In this document: one piece after another, positions 8,774 to 17,380 of the stretch
How positions within the stretch are numbered: the first letter of the stretch is position 1
How the letters are laid out: each line of letters starts with the position of its first letter
Assembly: GCF_003675875.1 (NCBI RefSeq)
Contig: NZ_RCDI01000001.1
Location: forward strand, 496,001 to 560,000
Direction: 5' to 3'
DNA: 64,000 nt
DNA from: Halostella limicola
GTDB taxonomy: Archaea; Halobacteriota; Halobacteria; Halobacteriales; Natronoarchaeaceae
The notes under the pieces: generated by a model
Database searches by the model: none
What the model was told of the DNA's origin: nothing
Seen by the model: only the letters and a program-made list of their open reading frames with translations
Made by a program: the position numbers and the translations under genes

Positions 8774-10153
8774 TCCCCTTCCTCAAGGAGTGACCAAGGG
8801 GAGCGAGTAGGGAGGGGAGGAGCGCGTTCGCATAGGATACACCACCAGTCTATAAGTAGCCACATACTTACATTGAAACTGTGGCAGACGACTACGTGCA
8901 TCGGACGGCAATCACTCGTCTCGAAGTTACCGACGAGCAACGCGACCTCCTCGAAGACACAATCTCCGAGTGGAAGCGTGGTTGCCAAATCGCCACGGAC
9001 ATGGCGTGGGGCAAGTGCAACGCCAAGAGCGATGTCCAACCCCTCGCCTACGATACCGTGCGCGAAGACACCGACCTCGGGAGCCAGCATGCGATTCTCG
9101 CCACCCATCAAGCAGCACAAGCTATCACCGGCTGTATCGAACGCCGGTCGAAGGGGAAGAAGGTTAGCAAGCCCACCTTCACCGCGCCCACGGTGAAGTA
9201 CGACACCCGGACCATGACGCTCTTCGATGACGACACCGTCTCCCTTTCCACTACGGAGAACCGTGTCCGGTGTGACCTTGCTCTCCCCGAAGCAGATGAT
9301 GGCTACCAACGGCAGTACCTTGACTCTGACTCGTGGAGCGTCACGGAAAGTACACTCACCACCCGCGACGGCGACTACTTCTTACACATCGGCTTCCGCC
9401 GACACAAGAACGATACCGAGCGGAATACTGCCGAGGACGGAACGGTTCTCGGGGTTGACCTCGGTATCGAAAACCTCGCTGTCACCAGTACGGCCTACTT
9501 CTTCAGCGGGCGGGAGTTAACCCACGATCTCCGCGAGTTCGAGAAGGTACGTACTGGGCTCCAACAGACCGGGACACGAAGCGCCCATCGAACGCTCGAA
9601 CAGTCAAGTGGGCGCGAACTTCGATATATCCGCGACGTGCTTCACCGTGCGTCGAACGCCATCGTCACGGAAGCACTCCGATACGAGTGCGACATCATTG
9701 CCTTCGAGGACTTGACCCATATCCGCGACCGAACAGGCGCGTCGTGGGGGCACAAGTGGGCGTTCCGGACGCTCTACGAGCAAGTGGAGTACAAAGCCGA
9801 AGCGGTCGGTATTTCGGTGAAACAAGTCGGTTCGGCGTACACATCCACGCGGTGCGCCGAGTGTGGATTCACGGCAGACGAGAATCGCCCGACTCGAACC
9901 GATTTCTGTTGCCAGAAGTGCGAGTCGGAAGCGAACGCGGACTACAACGCGGCGAAGAACATCGGTATGCGGTACATCCGTCGAGGCCAACAGTCGTCTC
10001 GGCGGACGGGCGACAGTCAGCTCGCCCTAAAGTCTGGAACGGTGACGCTGAGTGGCGGATTTACCGCCCACCCGGACGGGTTCGAGGCCGAGTTCATGGA
10101 CAAGCCCCACCCTCCACGAGCGAACCCGTCAGGGTGAGCGAAGTAGGGTGGGG
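8774..10153 (+). mobile_element. IS1341-type (tnpB-only) element with matching end hairpins
   Basis: The left end has a stem TCCCCTTCCT (8774-8783) with AGGGAGGGGA (8809-8818). The right end has a 9-bp perfect stem CCCCACCCT (10105-10113) with AGGGTGGGG (10145-10153). Both contain the shared core GAGCGA(A)GTAGGGNGGGG, so they are related termini of one element. The tnpB coding region ends inside the right hairpin loop. No tnpA is present. Exact ends may extend a few bases beyond the stems. Confidence 0.75.
8881..10137 (+). CDS. tnpB: TnpB-like RNA-guided nuclease/transposon protein
   Basis: A 418-residue TnpB starting at GTG (8881). The core motifs are intact: GVDLGIENLAV, FEDLTHIRD and ADYNAAKN, with a zinc ribbon CAECG...CQKCE in between. 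It resembles the copy at 401-1636 in motif order and spacing (TSTAYFFSGREL against [12 protein letters not shown]), but the proteins clearly differ in sequence, so they are separate acquisitions. Known TnpB proteins use an RNA from the 3' end of the gene and the right end of the element. The stop (10135-10137) lies within the 10105-10153 hairpin. It was inserted near the transporter-linked glycosidase gene. Probably functional by motif content. Confidence 0.88.
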   Translation: MADDYVHRTAITRLEVTDEQRDLLEDTISEWKRGCQIATDMAWGKCNAKSDVQPLAYDTVREDTDLGSQHAILATHQAAQAITGCIERRSKGKKVSKPTFTAPTVKYDTRTMTLFDDDTVSLSTTENRVRCDLALPEADDGYQRQYLDSDSWSVTESTLTTRDGDYFLHIGFRRHKNDTERNTAEDGTVLGVDLGIENLAVTSTAYFFSGRELTHDLREFEKVRTGLQQTGTRSAHRTLEQSSGRELRYIRDVLHRASNAIVTEALRYECDIIAFEDLTHIRDRTGASWGHKWAFRTLYEQVEYKAEAVGISVKQVGSAYTSTRCAECGFTADENRPTRTDFCCQKCESEANADYNAAKNIGMRYIRRGQQSSRRTGDSQLALKSGTVTLSGGFTAHPDGFEAEFMDKPHPPRANPSG

Positions 10154-10192
10154 TAGTTGACTAAAGTCGCAGTCGAGGGATCGCCGAACACC

Positions 10193-11119
10193 TCATTCCG
10201 GCACGGGCACCACGGTCCGCCGGAGGTCGAAGCTCCCGTCCTCTCGGGCGACCTCGGCGAACAGCTCCCACGAGTCGTCGTGGCGAAGGATATCGAGGTA
10301 CCGGCACGTCCCGAACGACGAGAGGCCGGTCGCCCGGTCGGCGGTCGGCGACGAGTACAGGGGGCCGTCGGGACAGGTATCGACGAACTCGACGAGGTCG
10401 GTCGTCACTGCCATCCCCGTCCGTAAGTTCCACGTCCGGCCCTCGTCGGCGACGCCGCTGCCGTCGTAGAAGACGAGCCACGCCGGCGCGTCCGGCGCGG
10501 GCACCACCGCGGAGACGCGCGTGTGGTGGTCGTGCCAGTACGCGCGTTCCAGCACGGGGTTTTCCTCGACGCGGTGCCACGTGTCGCCGTCGACGCTCGT
10601 CGCGAGGTGGGCCTGCTCGGAGACCCCGTCCGCGCCGGCGTAGAACATGTAGTAGCGCCCGCCGACGGTCACGATGTAGGGGTCCTTCACCGTCCCCGAC
10701 TCGCCGGTCCCTGGCTGCGGGCGAAACACGGGGCGACTCGTGGACGGATCGATATCCGAAACCGAGGGCGCGTCCGCACACTTCTCGATCACCCAGTCGT
10801 TCCCGCCCCGGTCGACCGGCACGTAGAGTTGCACGTCACCGGTCCGCGGGTGCGTGGCGAGCGCCACCCGTTCGATACTGACGACGCCGAGTTCGTCCGC
10901 GGTCATCGTGAACAGCGACGAGAGGTCGCCGTCGTCGTACTCGTAGAACGTGACCCGGTTGCCGCGTCGCTCCGGGTCGCGTTTCCGGACCGCGAGATAC
11001 GTCGTGCCGTCGTGGCGGTGAACACAGGGAGCGCCGACCCAGTGCCCTTCACCGCGTCCCTCGGGTTCGAGGAGCGTTTCGGCGTCGCCGAAGTCCGCCG
11101 CCGGTGGGTTCGCGTACAT
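10193..11119 (-). CDS. Five-bladed beta-propeller glycosidase-like protein (GH43/GH32/DUF1861-like)
   Basis: A 308-residue protein without a signal peptide. It has repeated strand patterns typical of five-bladed propeller glycosidases: GAPCVHRHDGTTYLAVR, VKDPYIVTVGGRYYMFYAGAD, AHLATSVDGDTWHRVEENPVL and PAWLVFYDGSG. The Asp in VKDPYIV is in the position of an acidic active-site residue in GH43-type enzymes; I cannot verify the full triad. It is probably cytoplasmic and may act on the sugar imported by the transporter at 1-5.2 kb. It diverges from the TrmB gene at 11322, which plausibly controls it. The exact family is uncertain. Confidence 0.7.
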   Translation of the reverse strand: MYANPPAADFGDAETLLEPEGRGEGHWVGAPCVHRHDGTTYLAVRKRDPERRGNRVTFYEYDDGDLSSLFTMTADELGVVSIERVALATHPRTGDVQLYVPVDRGGNDWVIEKCADAPSVSDIDPSTSRPVFRPQPGTGESGTVKDPYIVTVGGRYYMFYAGADGVSEQAHLATSVDGDTWHRVEENPVLERAYWHDHHTRVSAVVPAPDAPAWLVFYDGSGVADEGRTWNLRTGMAVTTDLVEFVDTCPDGPLYSSPTADRATGLSSFGTCRYLDILRHDDSWELFAEVAREDGSFDLRRTVVPVPE

Positions 11120-11255
11120 CGTATAATAACAACCACGCTACGGGGTTATAATTTTTCACCGGGCAGCTACCACGTGTCACCGCGTGGCGTCAGGACGGCC
11201 GCGTCGAGACCAGAACGGCGGACTCGAGGCCGTCCGCCGAAGACCGGTGGGAACT

Positions 11256-11272
11256 TATTCAGGGCCGGAGTA
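11256..11272. promoter_or_regulatory. Possible TrmB-type operator in the divergent promoter region
   Basis: TATTC, 7 bases, GAGTA forms an imperfect inverted repeat. It resembles the TACT-N7/8-GAGTA motif known for a haloarchaeal TrmB. It lies 50 bases before the TrmB start and on the upstream side of the divergent glycosidase gene, so it could serve autoregulation. Single occurrence seen; weak evidence. Confidence 0.3.
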
Positions 11273-11321
11273 GTGAAAGTTAGCTAGCGCGTCCATCCGC
11301 CGCACGCACACCCATTCAGCT

Positions 11322-12380
11322 ATGAGCGATCCCGAACTCCTTCGGAAGTTAGAAGATCTCGGTCTGACCGAGTATCAGACGAAAGCGTACGTCGCCGCCG
11401 TCCAGGCCGGTCAGATCCCGTTGAGCGAACTGGTCGACGAATCGGGCGTCCCCCAGGGACGGATCTACGACGTCATCGATAACCTAGAGGACATCGGGCT
11501 GGTCGAGGTCCGGTCCGGCAGTCGCGGCAAGGAGGTCAGTGCGCCCTCACCGCAGACCGTCCTCGAGGACCTGAAGCGACGGCGGGTCAACGACCTCTCG
11601 GAAACCGTCTCCTCGGTCGCGTCCTCGCTCGAGGAACTCCACCAGCAGGCCGAGCGGGACCTCACGGACTTCGTGTCGATGGTCAAGCGCGAGGAAACGG
11701 CGCTGCGGCACGCGAAAAGCGCCATCAACATCGCGGACTACTGGCTGACGGTGTGTATCCCCAACGACCGGTACGCCGAGCTCGAACCGGAACTCATCGA
11801 CGCTGCGGACCGCGGTGTCACTGTCCGCGTCCTCTTTACCGGGACTGACCCGAACGAGGTCGGGCGGGAGTTCCCCGAGCGGTTCCGGATCCGCCACCGG
11901 GCCGCCGCGGACACGTTCGTCGTCGCCGACTGCGCCTACGGTGTCTTCTCGAGCAAGCATCCCGCACAGGACCAGCAGTCGTACATTATCAGTCAGGAGT
12001 CGAACCTCGTGTTGCTGTTCCAGAACTACGGCGAGCAGATCTGGAACGCGTCGCGGGTGATCCAGGAGACGGCGGAGTTCCCGCGGCGCTACCTCGACCC
12101 GTGGCGGACGATCATCGACCTCCGCGAGCGCTTCGACGCCGGCGAGGACTTTGCCGCCATCGTCGAGGGTCGGCGGACGGACACACACGAGACCGGCACC
12201 TGGGAGGGACCGATCGTGGAGTACGACGCCGGCGGCCCGGTCGACGTGGACTACATGCGCTCGCCGCCGACGTACGCCTCGATCACGCTGGGGACCGAGG
12301 ACGGCCCCGTGAAAGTCGGCGGCTGGAAGGCGACGTTCGAGGACGTCGCCGCGACCGGGATCGAAGTGTGGCAAGAGTGA
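11322..12380 (+). CDS. TrmB-family sugar-sensing transcription regulator
   Basis: A 352-residue protein. Residues 1-75 form the TrmB winged helix (LEDLGLTEYQTKAYVAAVQAG, then SGVPQGRIYDVIDNLEDIGLVEV). A coiled linker (VSSVASSLEELHQQAERDL) leads to the PLD-like dimerisation and ligand domain at about 125-240 and a C-terminal TrmB_C domain ending with VKVGGWKATFEDVAATGIEVWQ. TrmB proteins bind sugars and control sugar transport and metabolism. Divergent orientation from the propeller gene and nearness to a sugar ABC transporter make those genes its likely targets. Length and domains are normal. Confidence 0.9.
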   Translation: MSDPELLRKLEDLGLTEYQTKAYVAAVQAGQIPLSELVDESGVPQGRIYDVIDNLEDIGLVEVRSGSRGKEVSAPSPQTVLEDLKRRRVNDLSETVSSVASSLEELHQQAERDLTDFVSMVKREETALRHAKSAINIADYWLTVCIPNDRYAELEPELIDAADRGVTVRVLFTGTDPNEVGREFPERFRIRHRAAADTFVVADCAYGVFSSKHPAQDQQSYIISQESNLVLLFQNYGEQIWNASRVIQETAEFPRRYLDPWRTIIDLRERFDAGEDFAAIVEGRRTDTHETGTWEGPIVEYDAGGPVDVDYMRSPPTYASITLGTEDGPVKVGGWKATFEDVAATGIEVWQE

Positions 12381-12467
12381 CTCCACGTCTGCGGACGTAT
12401 CGTCTGGCGGGTTCCCCGTCATATCAGGGACGGTAGGGTCGGCTTCCCGTCGTACTGTCTCCCGACG

Positions 12468-12707
12468 TCAGAACAGCATCTCGTACAGGATGCTGTCGTG
12501 CATCGCCGTCGCGATCGCGCCGATCGCCCGCTCACAGTGCGGACAGACGACGAGTTCCGAGGAGCCGGTGTCGCTCTCGCTCATTCGCAGAAACCCGACC
12601 TCGTCCTCCTCGGTGATGCGTGCCTCGCATTCGGGACAGCGAGCGCTGTCGACAAACGTAAACGCCATACGCGACATCGACACCGGATACTCCATCACTG
12701 TTGGCAT
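12468..12707 (-). CDS. Small double-CxxC putative zinc protein
   Basis: A protein of up to 79 residues with two metal-binding knuckles, CPEC (ARCPECEARI) and CPHC (VVCPHCERAI), about 30 residues apart. Haloarchaea encode many such micro-zinc proteins, mostly of unknown role. In-frame ATGs at 12707, 12677 and 12668 are possible; the shorter forms (MSRMAFTF or MAFTF) look more natural. A damaged relative lies at 17815-17947 and shares a nearly identical block around DTGSSELVVCPHCERA. Confidence 0.6.
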   Translation of the reverse strand: MPTVMEYPVSMSRMAFTFVDSARCPECEARITEEDEVGFLRMSESDTGSSELVVCPHCERAIGAIATAMHDSILYEMLF

Positions 12708-12924
12708 CAGTTGCTTCTGTGAGAGGTGTGCGGTACAGAACGTCGGTCGCGCGCCGGTGGTTTCTTGGGTGCCGTATCGTGATAGAGTTACGAGCGCATA
12801 CCCCCGTCTTTAGGCGGGGGCCAAGCGGACAATAGCGTACATTCCCACCGACGACGCTACGGCTGGATTTCCCACCGATTCACCACCAGTATCAAGATAC
12901 CTTGAACCATAGTGTGCAACACGG

Positions 12925-13314
12925 ATGAAGACCACACGGCACGCGACCTACAACCTCAACTATCACATAGTGTGGTTGCCGAAGTCCCGCAACTCGGTAC
13001 TCGTCAACGAGGTCGCTGACCGTGTGCGAACCATCCTCCACGAAATTGCCGACGACAAGGGCCTCGAAATACTCGACCTGACCGTACAACCCGACCACAT
13101 CCACCTGTTCGTCAGTAGCCCACCGAAGCACGCGCCGTCGCTTCTCGCCAACTGGTTCAAGGGTATTTCCTCACGGAAGTACAACCACCGATACGCCGAC
13201 CACGATGGCGAGAAAATCGGGTGGGCGAGAGACTACTACGCGGGAACAGCGGGCCATGTATCCAGCGAAACGGTCATGAACTACATCCAGCGTCACGAGG
13301 AGGACGAGTCGTGA
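12925..13314 (+). CDS. tnpA: IS200-type Y1 HUH transposase
   Basis: A 129-residue TnpA. The HUH motif is seen in VQPDHIHLFVSSPPKHAPS, and the nucleophile Tyr lies in the C-terminal helix SSETVMNYIQRH. These enzymes cut and join single-stranded element ends at subterminal hairpins; such hairpins flank this element. The length is normal for the family. The next gene starts at GTG 13311, overlapping the stop (GTGA), so the two are translationally coupled. Confidence 0.92.
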   Translation: MKTTRHATYNLNYHIVWLPKSRNSVLVNEVADRVRTILHEIADDKGLEILDLTVQPDHIHLFVSSPPKHAPSLLANWFKGISSRKYNHRYADHDGEKIGWARDYYAGTAGHVSSETVMNYIQRHEEDES

Positions 13315-14546
13315 CCGAATTCACGAAGACGCTGGAACTCAAACTTGTGGACCCGAACGCCCACAAGCGGAGGAAACTCCGAGAGACGCGAGAAGCGTAC
13401 CAGCACGCTCTCCAAGACGCCTTCGACGCCCGATGTATCACGCAGACCGAAGCGAACGACGTGGTGGTCAACTACGACCTGAGCGGGTACGCGAAGAACG
13501 CTCTCAAGAAGTACGTCCCGCAACTCACGACGACGTACAACGCGGGCGAACTTCACGACGACCACCCCGTCCGCTTCACGAACGAAGGGCTACGGCTTGA
13601 CCACAAGCCCGAGAACGCTATCGAGTGGTACGTCAAAATTCCGCACCACGAGGACTACCACCTCTGGATGCCAGCACAACCAAATCCCGAACAACGGGAC
13701 TGGTTGGAAGCATTGAACGCGGGAGACGCCACGATGGGCGAGAGTCGGCTGTTCGAGCGGGACGGGACGTGGTATCTCCACGTCACCGCTACCCGCAACG
13801 TTGAGGATGATTCCGAGATGTCCGCCGAAGAGCGGACGCCCATCGGAGTCGATATTGGAGAAGCGTCACTTGTCACGGTGTGTCACCGCGACAGGCACGG
13901 TTCTCCGACCGCTCCCGAACTGTGGGCCGACGAGGGCAAGACTGTTCGTCGGCTCCGCAAGACCTACTTCACCGCCACGAGGCGACTTCAGACGCGCGGA
14001 AGTGAGCGTATCTCGGAGTCCTTCGGGGACGATATATGGAACCAGATAGACGACGTGTTCCACCGCGTCACCCGCGAAGTCGTGGAGTACGCCGAGTCCG
14101 TCGAGAACCCCGTTCTTGTTCTGGAAGACCTGACGTACATACGGGAGTCGATGGACTACGGCGAGTACATGAACCGCCGTCTCCACGGATGGGGATTCGC
14201 CAAACTCCACGCGCAGATACGCTACAAAGCCGTTGAGAAGGGTATCCCCGTCGAGACGGTGAACCCGCGAAACACCTCGAAGGAGTGCCACGCTTGCGGT
14301 GAAGTAGGATACCGCCCGCGACAGGCGACGTTCAAGTGTACGAACGATGCGTGCTGTATGGGCGAGTACCAAGCGGACGTGAACGGAGCGGTGAACATCG
14401 CAGACCGCTACCTCAGCGGAGAGAGTCGTTTCAGAGAACACGAGAACGACGATGACTCGGCTGAGGGTGGGGGGCGTTTGACCGCCCCACAAGACAGCCA
14501 AGCCGATGCTACCAAGCAAGAGACGCTTGGAACGTATGCGTCTTGA
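13311..14546 (+). CDS. tnpB: TnpB-like RNA-guided nuclease/transposon protein
   Basis: A 411-residue TnpB read from GTG 13311, which overlaps the tnpA stop. Upstream codons in the same frame (from 13221) lie inside tnpA and are not used. The motifs are GVDIGEASLVTV, LEDLTYIRE and ADVNGAVN, with a zinc finger CHACG...CTNDACC. The N-terminal half is more diverged from the two single tnpB copies than they are from each other. It is the accessory partner of tnpA in IS605-family elements and a candidate RNA-guided nuclease. Confidence 0.9.
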   Translation: MTEFTKTLELKLVDPNAHKRRKLRETREAYQHALQDAFDARCITQTEANDVVVNYDLSGYAKNALKKYVPQLTTTYNAGELHDDHPVRFTNEGLRLDHKPENAIEWYVKIPHHEDYHLWMPAQPNPEQRDWLEALNAGDATMGESRLFERDGTWYLHVTATRNVEDDSEMSAEERTPIGVDIGEASLVTVCHRDRHGSPTAPELWADEGKTVRRLRKTYFTATRRLQTRGSERISESFGDDIWNQIDDVFHRVTREVVEYAESVENPVLVLEDLTYIRESMDYGEYMNRRLHGWGFAKLHAQIRYKAVEKGIPVETVNPRNTSKECHACGEVGYRPRQATFKCTNDACCMGEYQADVNGAVNIADRYLSGESRFREHENDDDSAEGGGRLTAPQDSQADATKQETLGTYAS

Positions 14547-14654
14547 AACCGTAGGGCCACGCTCGGCCTGAAATCCCGTGGTGGGATTCCCGCGTCTTCA
14601 GGCGCGGGAGGAGGTCAATGGGTCCGGCACCTCTGACGCTTTCGACGCCCGCGG

Positions 14655-14790
14655 TTACTCGTCCGTATACGGCGCACAGACCTGCGTGATTCCTCCTCGA
14701 CCGTCACCTACGGCTCCCAGCCCGTTGCCTCGCGGAGCTTCGACGCGTCCGCGCAGGTGTCGTGGACGTACACGTTCTCCACGCCGGGGC
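14655..14790 (-). pseudogene. 3' remnant of an NAD-dependent nucleotide-sugar epimerase/dehydratase
   Basis: Reading the minus strand gives GVENVYVHDTCADASKL, then REATGWEP, a TAG stop (14708-14710), then VTVEE. After a one-base shift it continues as GITQVCAPYTDE and a TAA at 14655-14657. The string ADASKLREATGWEP.VTVEEGI looks like the conserved tail of SDR-type sugar epimerases. Only about 45 codons remain, with a nonsense codon and a frameshift, so it is dead. It starts 45 bases from the right end of the IS605 element, which may have driven the deletion. Confidence 0.55.
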
Positions 14791-15154
14791 CGTGCCAGAG
14801 GGAAGATCGATACCAGTGCCACGCTCCGTGTTCAGCGGCTTGCCCACTGCGTTGCAGTTCTCATTGCCACCCGTTGCGACGGTGTCGTCGCTATCGCGTT
14901 CCTGCCGATCCGAAGCGTGCGGCCGCCATCATCACTGACCGCTGCGGCCCGGTCGACACGCCGCGATGGGGGGGAACAGTTCCGCTTATAGTGGTGCATG
15001 TTGACGTACAACATATGTACAGTAGATATGATCAGTATTTGACCAAACCGACACCTGTGAAGAGACACGGAACGACCGCCAGTGGCGCGTCCGCTGTCGC
15101 ATCGGTACCGGGCCGGACGAGGGCCACCGTCTCGACGCACGAGCGCCTCTCCCA
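14791..15154. other. Non-coding stretch before Tat protein gene
   Basis: I see no gene in these 364 bases on either strand. The part from 14990 to 15050 is locally AT-rich (GTTGACGTACAACATATG and following) and probably holds the promoter of the gene at 15155. Confidence 0.35.
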
Positions 15155-16345
15155 ATGAGCGGCCGACGCCACCCATTGCGACGGCGCACCGTGCTGTCGG
15201 CCCTCGGTGCTGGGATCGCCGCTGGCGTGGTGCGTCCTGCGAGCGCCGGGAGTGATACGCCCCCCGACTTCGCCCTCGTGCAGGGCGATACCTGCGTGCC
15301 GGTGCGACCGCTCCAGGGCGGGTCGCCCGCCGACGGGCTCTACGAGTACCAGCTTCCCGAACGATACGTCTCCGACGAGAACGGCGCGGTCGTCGGCGAC
15401 ACCGCGCCGTACGCGTCCGCGGGGACGCAAGACCTCCAGCGCCCCCAGACGAGCATCGCGTTCCTCTATCGCGGCCCTGACGGGCTGAGTCTCGTCGTCG
15501 TGCACGGCAAAGTGGACGCCGACGACGCAGGGTCCGTGACGTTCCGGCTCGCGGGCCTCCCCGATGACGGACGTTGGCTCGTCAAGGACGACTTCTACCG
15601 CGATCCCAACTCGGGGGAGATCGCGACGTCGAACTACGACCGGTGGTACCTCGACCGCGACCCGCAGCGGATCGACTGGACGTGGGGCAGCGCCGGCACC
15701 GACGGCGGCGTGTTCCGCGGCCTCGGTGACGACATCGACGTCACCATCGATCCCGCGTTCAACGAGGAGGCCCCCCTTTTCAACGAGTATTACGAGGGGA
15801 CGGTGACCGACTGGCAGTTCCTCACTGCGACCGACGGCGGCGTCGAGCGCGTCGCACTCGACCGTTCCACCCCGATCCGGGTCACGACTGGCCCCTGTGA
15901 CGACGCCTCGGCGGGTTCCGAGCAGCGCCGTCGGTCCGACCGGCAGCGCACCGAGCGAACACAGTCGGTCGAGGCCGAGCAGACACGGACCACGGACGGG
16001 GCGTCGGGAACGGACCAGCGCCAATCGGCCGACGTCGAGCAGACCCAGGCGAGCGGCGGGTCGGGGTCAGACCAACGGCAATCGGTCACTGTCGAGCAGA
16101 CCCAGGCGAGCGGCGGGTCGGGGTCAGACCAACGGCAATCGGTCACTGTCGAGCAGACCCAGACCGCGGACAGTGGGTCGGGGCAGTCGACACAGACGCA
16201 GTCCGAGCGCACGCGCTCGGTGACCGTCGAGCAGTCCGGTGAGGTCACGGTCACGGACGGGGCCGACTGCGGTGAGGCTGAGTCGGCCATCGACGCGGCG
16301 CTCGAGGATACCGACGTCGAATACGAGTGCGAGGACGGCGGGTGA
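15155..16345 (+). CDS. Tat-exported protein with Gln/Ser-rich tandem repeats
   Basis: A 396-residue protein. The N-terminus (RRHPLRRRTVLSALGAGIAAGVV, cleavage near PASA) carries a twin-arginine signal, so it should be exported folded. Residues about 35-250 form an unrecognised globular domain rich in Asp, with DFYRDPNSGEIATSNYD and DWTWGSAGTDGG. Residues about 287-343 carry three 19-residue repeats based on DQRQSVTVEQTQASGGSGS, followed by a diverged Gln/Ser/Thr stretch. The two Cys near the C-terminus (DCGEAES, EYECEDGG) could form a disulfide. It is likely cell-surface or secreted; the role is unknown. It lies next to glycan synthesis genes. Confidence 0.75.
   Translation: MSGRRHPLRRRTVLSALGAGIAAGVVRPASAGSDTPPDFALVQGDTCVPVRPLQGGSPADGLYEYQLPERYVSDENGAVVGDTAPYASAGTQDLQRPQTSIAFLYRGPDGLSLVVVHGKVDADDAGSVTFRLAGLPDDGRWLVKDDFYRDPNSGEIATSNYDRWYLDRDPQRIDWTWGSAGTDGGVFRGLGDDIDVTIDPAFNEEAPLFNEYYEGTVTDWQFLTATDGGVERVALDRSTPIRVTTGPCDDASAGSEQRRRSDRQRTERTQSVEAEQTRTTDGASGTDQRQSADVEQTQASGGSGSDQRQSVTVEQTQASGGSGSDQRQSVTVEQTQTADSGSGQSTQTQSERTRSVTVEQSGEVTVTDGADCGEAESAIDAALEDTDVEYECEDGG
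16013..16183 (+). repeat. Three in-frame 57-bp tandem repeats
   Basis: Units begin at 16013, 16070 and 16127, each coding 19 residues. Units 1 and 2 are identical over their last about 36 bases, and units 2 and 3 over their first about 36 bases. Such near-perfect tandem copies can gain or lose units by slippage or recombination without changing the reading frame. Confidence 0.9.
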
Positions 16346-16414
16346 CGGCGGTGCGCGTCCGCCGAGGCTACTGGGTCACGAACACTGCGTTCGAGCCGGT
16401 CGCCGACCTCGTCC

Positions 16415-17380
16415 CTATCGGTCCAGTCGCGCATCGCCGTGATCCAGTACCGTGACGTCGTACAGCGCTGTCCAGCGGTACCGGCGACCGTTCCAGTCGA
16501 ACTCCGACCGCGCGAGGCCGTACAGCAAGAGCGGGAGGCTGACGATATAGCCCGGTACGGCCAGGAGGAACGTCCAGCGGTGAAGTCCGCAGTAGGCGTA
16601 GGCGAGCCCCGTCACGATCGTGACGAGCGGGATCGTTAGGATCGGAGCCAGTATCGTCCCGCAGAGAACCAGCAGTGGAAGTACGGCGGCGAACATGACC
16701 AGTCCGACCGGGTCGAGATACAGACCTGTCCGCGTCCATCGGACCTGCCGGTCGAGCGTCTCTGCGCAGGTGCCCGCGACCGGCATCGGCCGAACGAGTT
16801 CGGGCACCGAGTGGACGCCGTCGACGCGCTGGGTGAGCAAGGCGTCATCGCTCATGGTCCGCCGGAGGTCGGCGATGTACGCGTCGAGGTCGAGGGCGTC
16901 GCGTCGAAACGCCATCGTCCCGCCCCACGCGGTGGTCTCCAAGAGCACTGTCAGGGCGGCGCCGACCGCGGTCGGCCCCTCGAGCAGCGCCGACAGCGGC
17001 CGCTTGCTGACCACGACCGGCGCCGACGAGACGACGTGGCCCGCAGGAGCCTCGGCGAGGTGGTCGCGGACCGTCGCGAGCCACTCGGGGCCGTGCGCGA
17101 AGTCGGCGTCCGTACAGACGAGATACTCCCCTGTCGCCCGCTCGAGGCCGGCAGCTAACGCGTTACATTTCGCTGAACATCGTCGCGGCTCCCCGGCGAC
17201 CACCACCTCCGCGGGCGTGGCAGCCGCCGCGGCGACGACGGGGTCATCAGGACGGTCACAGGCGACGATGAACTCCTCGCCGGGCGCGAGTTGTTCGACG
17301 AGTTCGTCACACGCCCGCGTCCAGCGCCGCGTGGGGAGGACGACGCTCAGGGATCCGTCGATCGCGTGCTGTGGTGGCAT
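16415..17380 (-). CDS. Membrane glycosyltransferase, GT2/GT21-like
   Basis: A 321-residue enzyme. The nucleotide-sugar domain shows VVLPTRRWTRACDELVEQL, a DAD metal motif (VCTDADFAHGPEWL), the catalytic-base region (MSDDALLTQRV) and QVRWTR, which matches the QxxRW-type motif of processive and ceramide-type transferases. Three or more hydrophobic helices follow at about residues 215-300 (MFAAVLPLLVLCGTILAPILTIPLVTIV). This layout resembles ceramide glucosyltransferase and hopanoid GT families. It probably transfers a sugar to a membrane lipid on the cytoplasmic face; donor and acceptor are unknown. Confidence 0.8.
   Translation of the reverse strand: MPPQHAIDGSLSVVLPTRRWTRACDELVEQLAPGEEFIVACDRPDDPVVAAAAATPAEVVVAGEPRRCSAKCNALAAGLERATGEYLVCTDADFAHGPEWLATVRDHLAEAPAGHVVSSAPVVVSKRPLSALLEGPTAVGAALTVLLETTAWGGTMAFRRDALDLDAYIADLRRTMSDDALLTQRVDGVHSVPELVRPMPVAGTCAETLDRQVRWTRTGLYLDPVGLVMFAAVLPLLVLCGTILAPILTIPLVTIVTGLAYAYCGLHRWTFLLAVPGYIVSLPLLLYGLARSEFDWNGRRYRWTALYDVTVLDHGDARLDR

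Larger units (their letters stand above)
12801..14609 (+). mobile_element. Complete IS200/IS605-family element (tnpA + tnpB)
   Basis: The left end has the hairpin CCCCCG-TCTTTAGG-CGGGGG (12801-12820). The right end has the hairpin TCCCGCG-TCTTCAG-GCGCGGGA (14588-14609). The loops TCTTTAGG and TCTTCAGG are nearly the same, as expected for TnpA-recognised ends. Between them lie an intact tnpA and tnpB that overlap by 4 bases. This is the only copy in the window that can supply its own transposase. Confidence 0.82.

Noticed and set aside
15032-16024. A 330-codon minus-strand open frame
   Set aside because: Antisense to the Tat-exported protein, which has a clear signal peptide and repeats.
16013-16183. 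Regular 57-bp repeats considered as a CRISPR array
   Set aside because: They are contiguous, in frame and without spacers; they are protein-coding tandem repeats.
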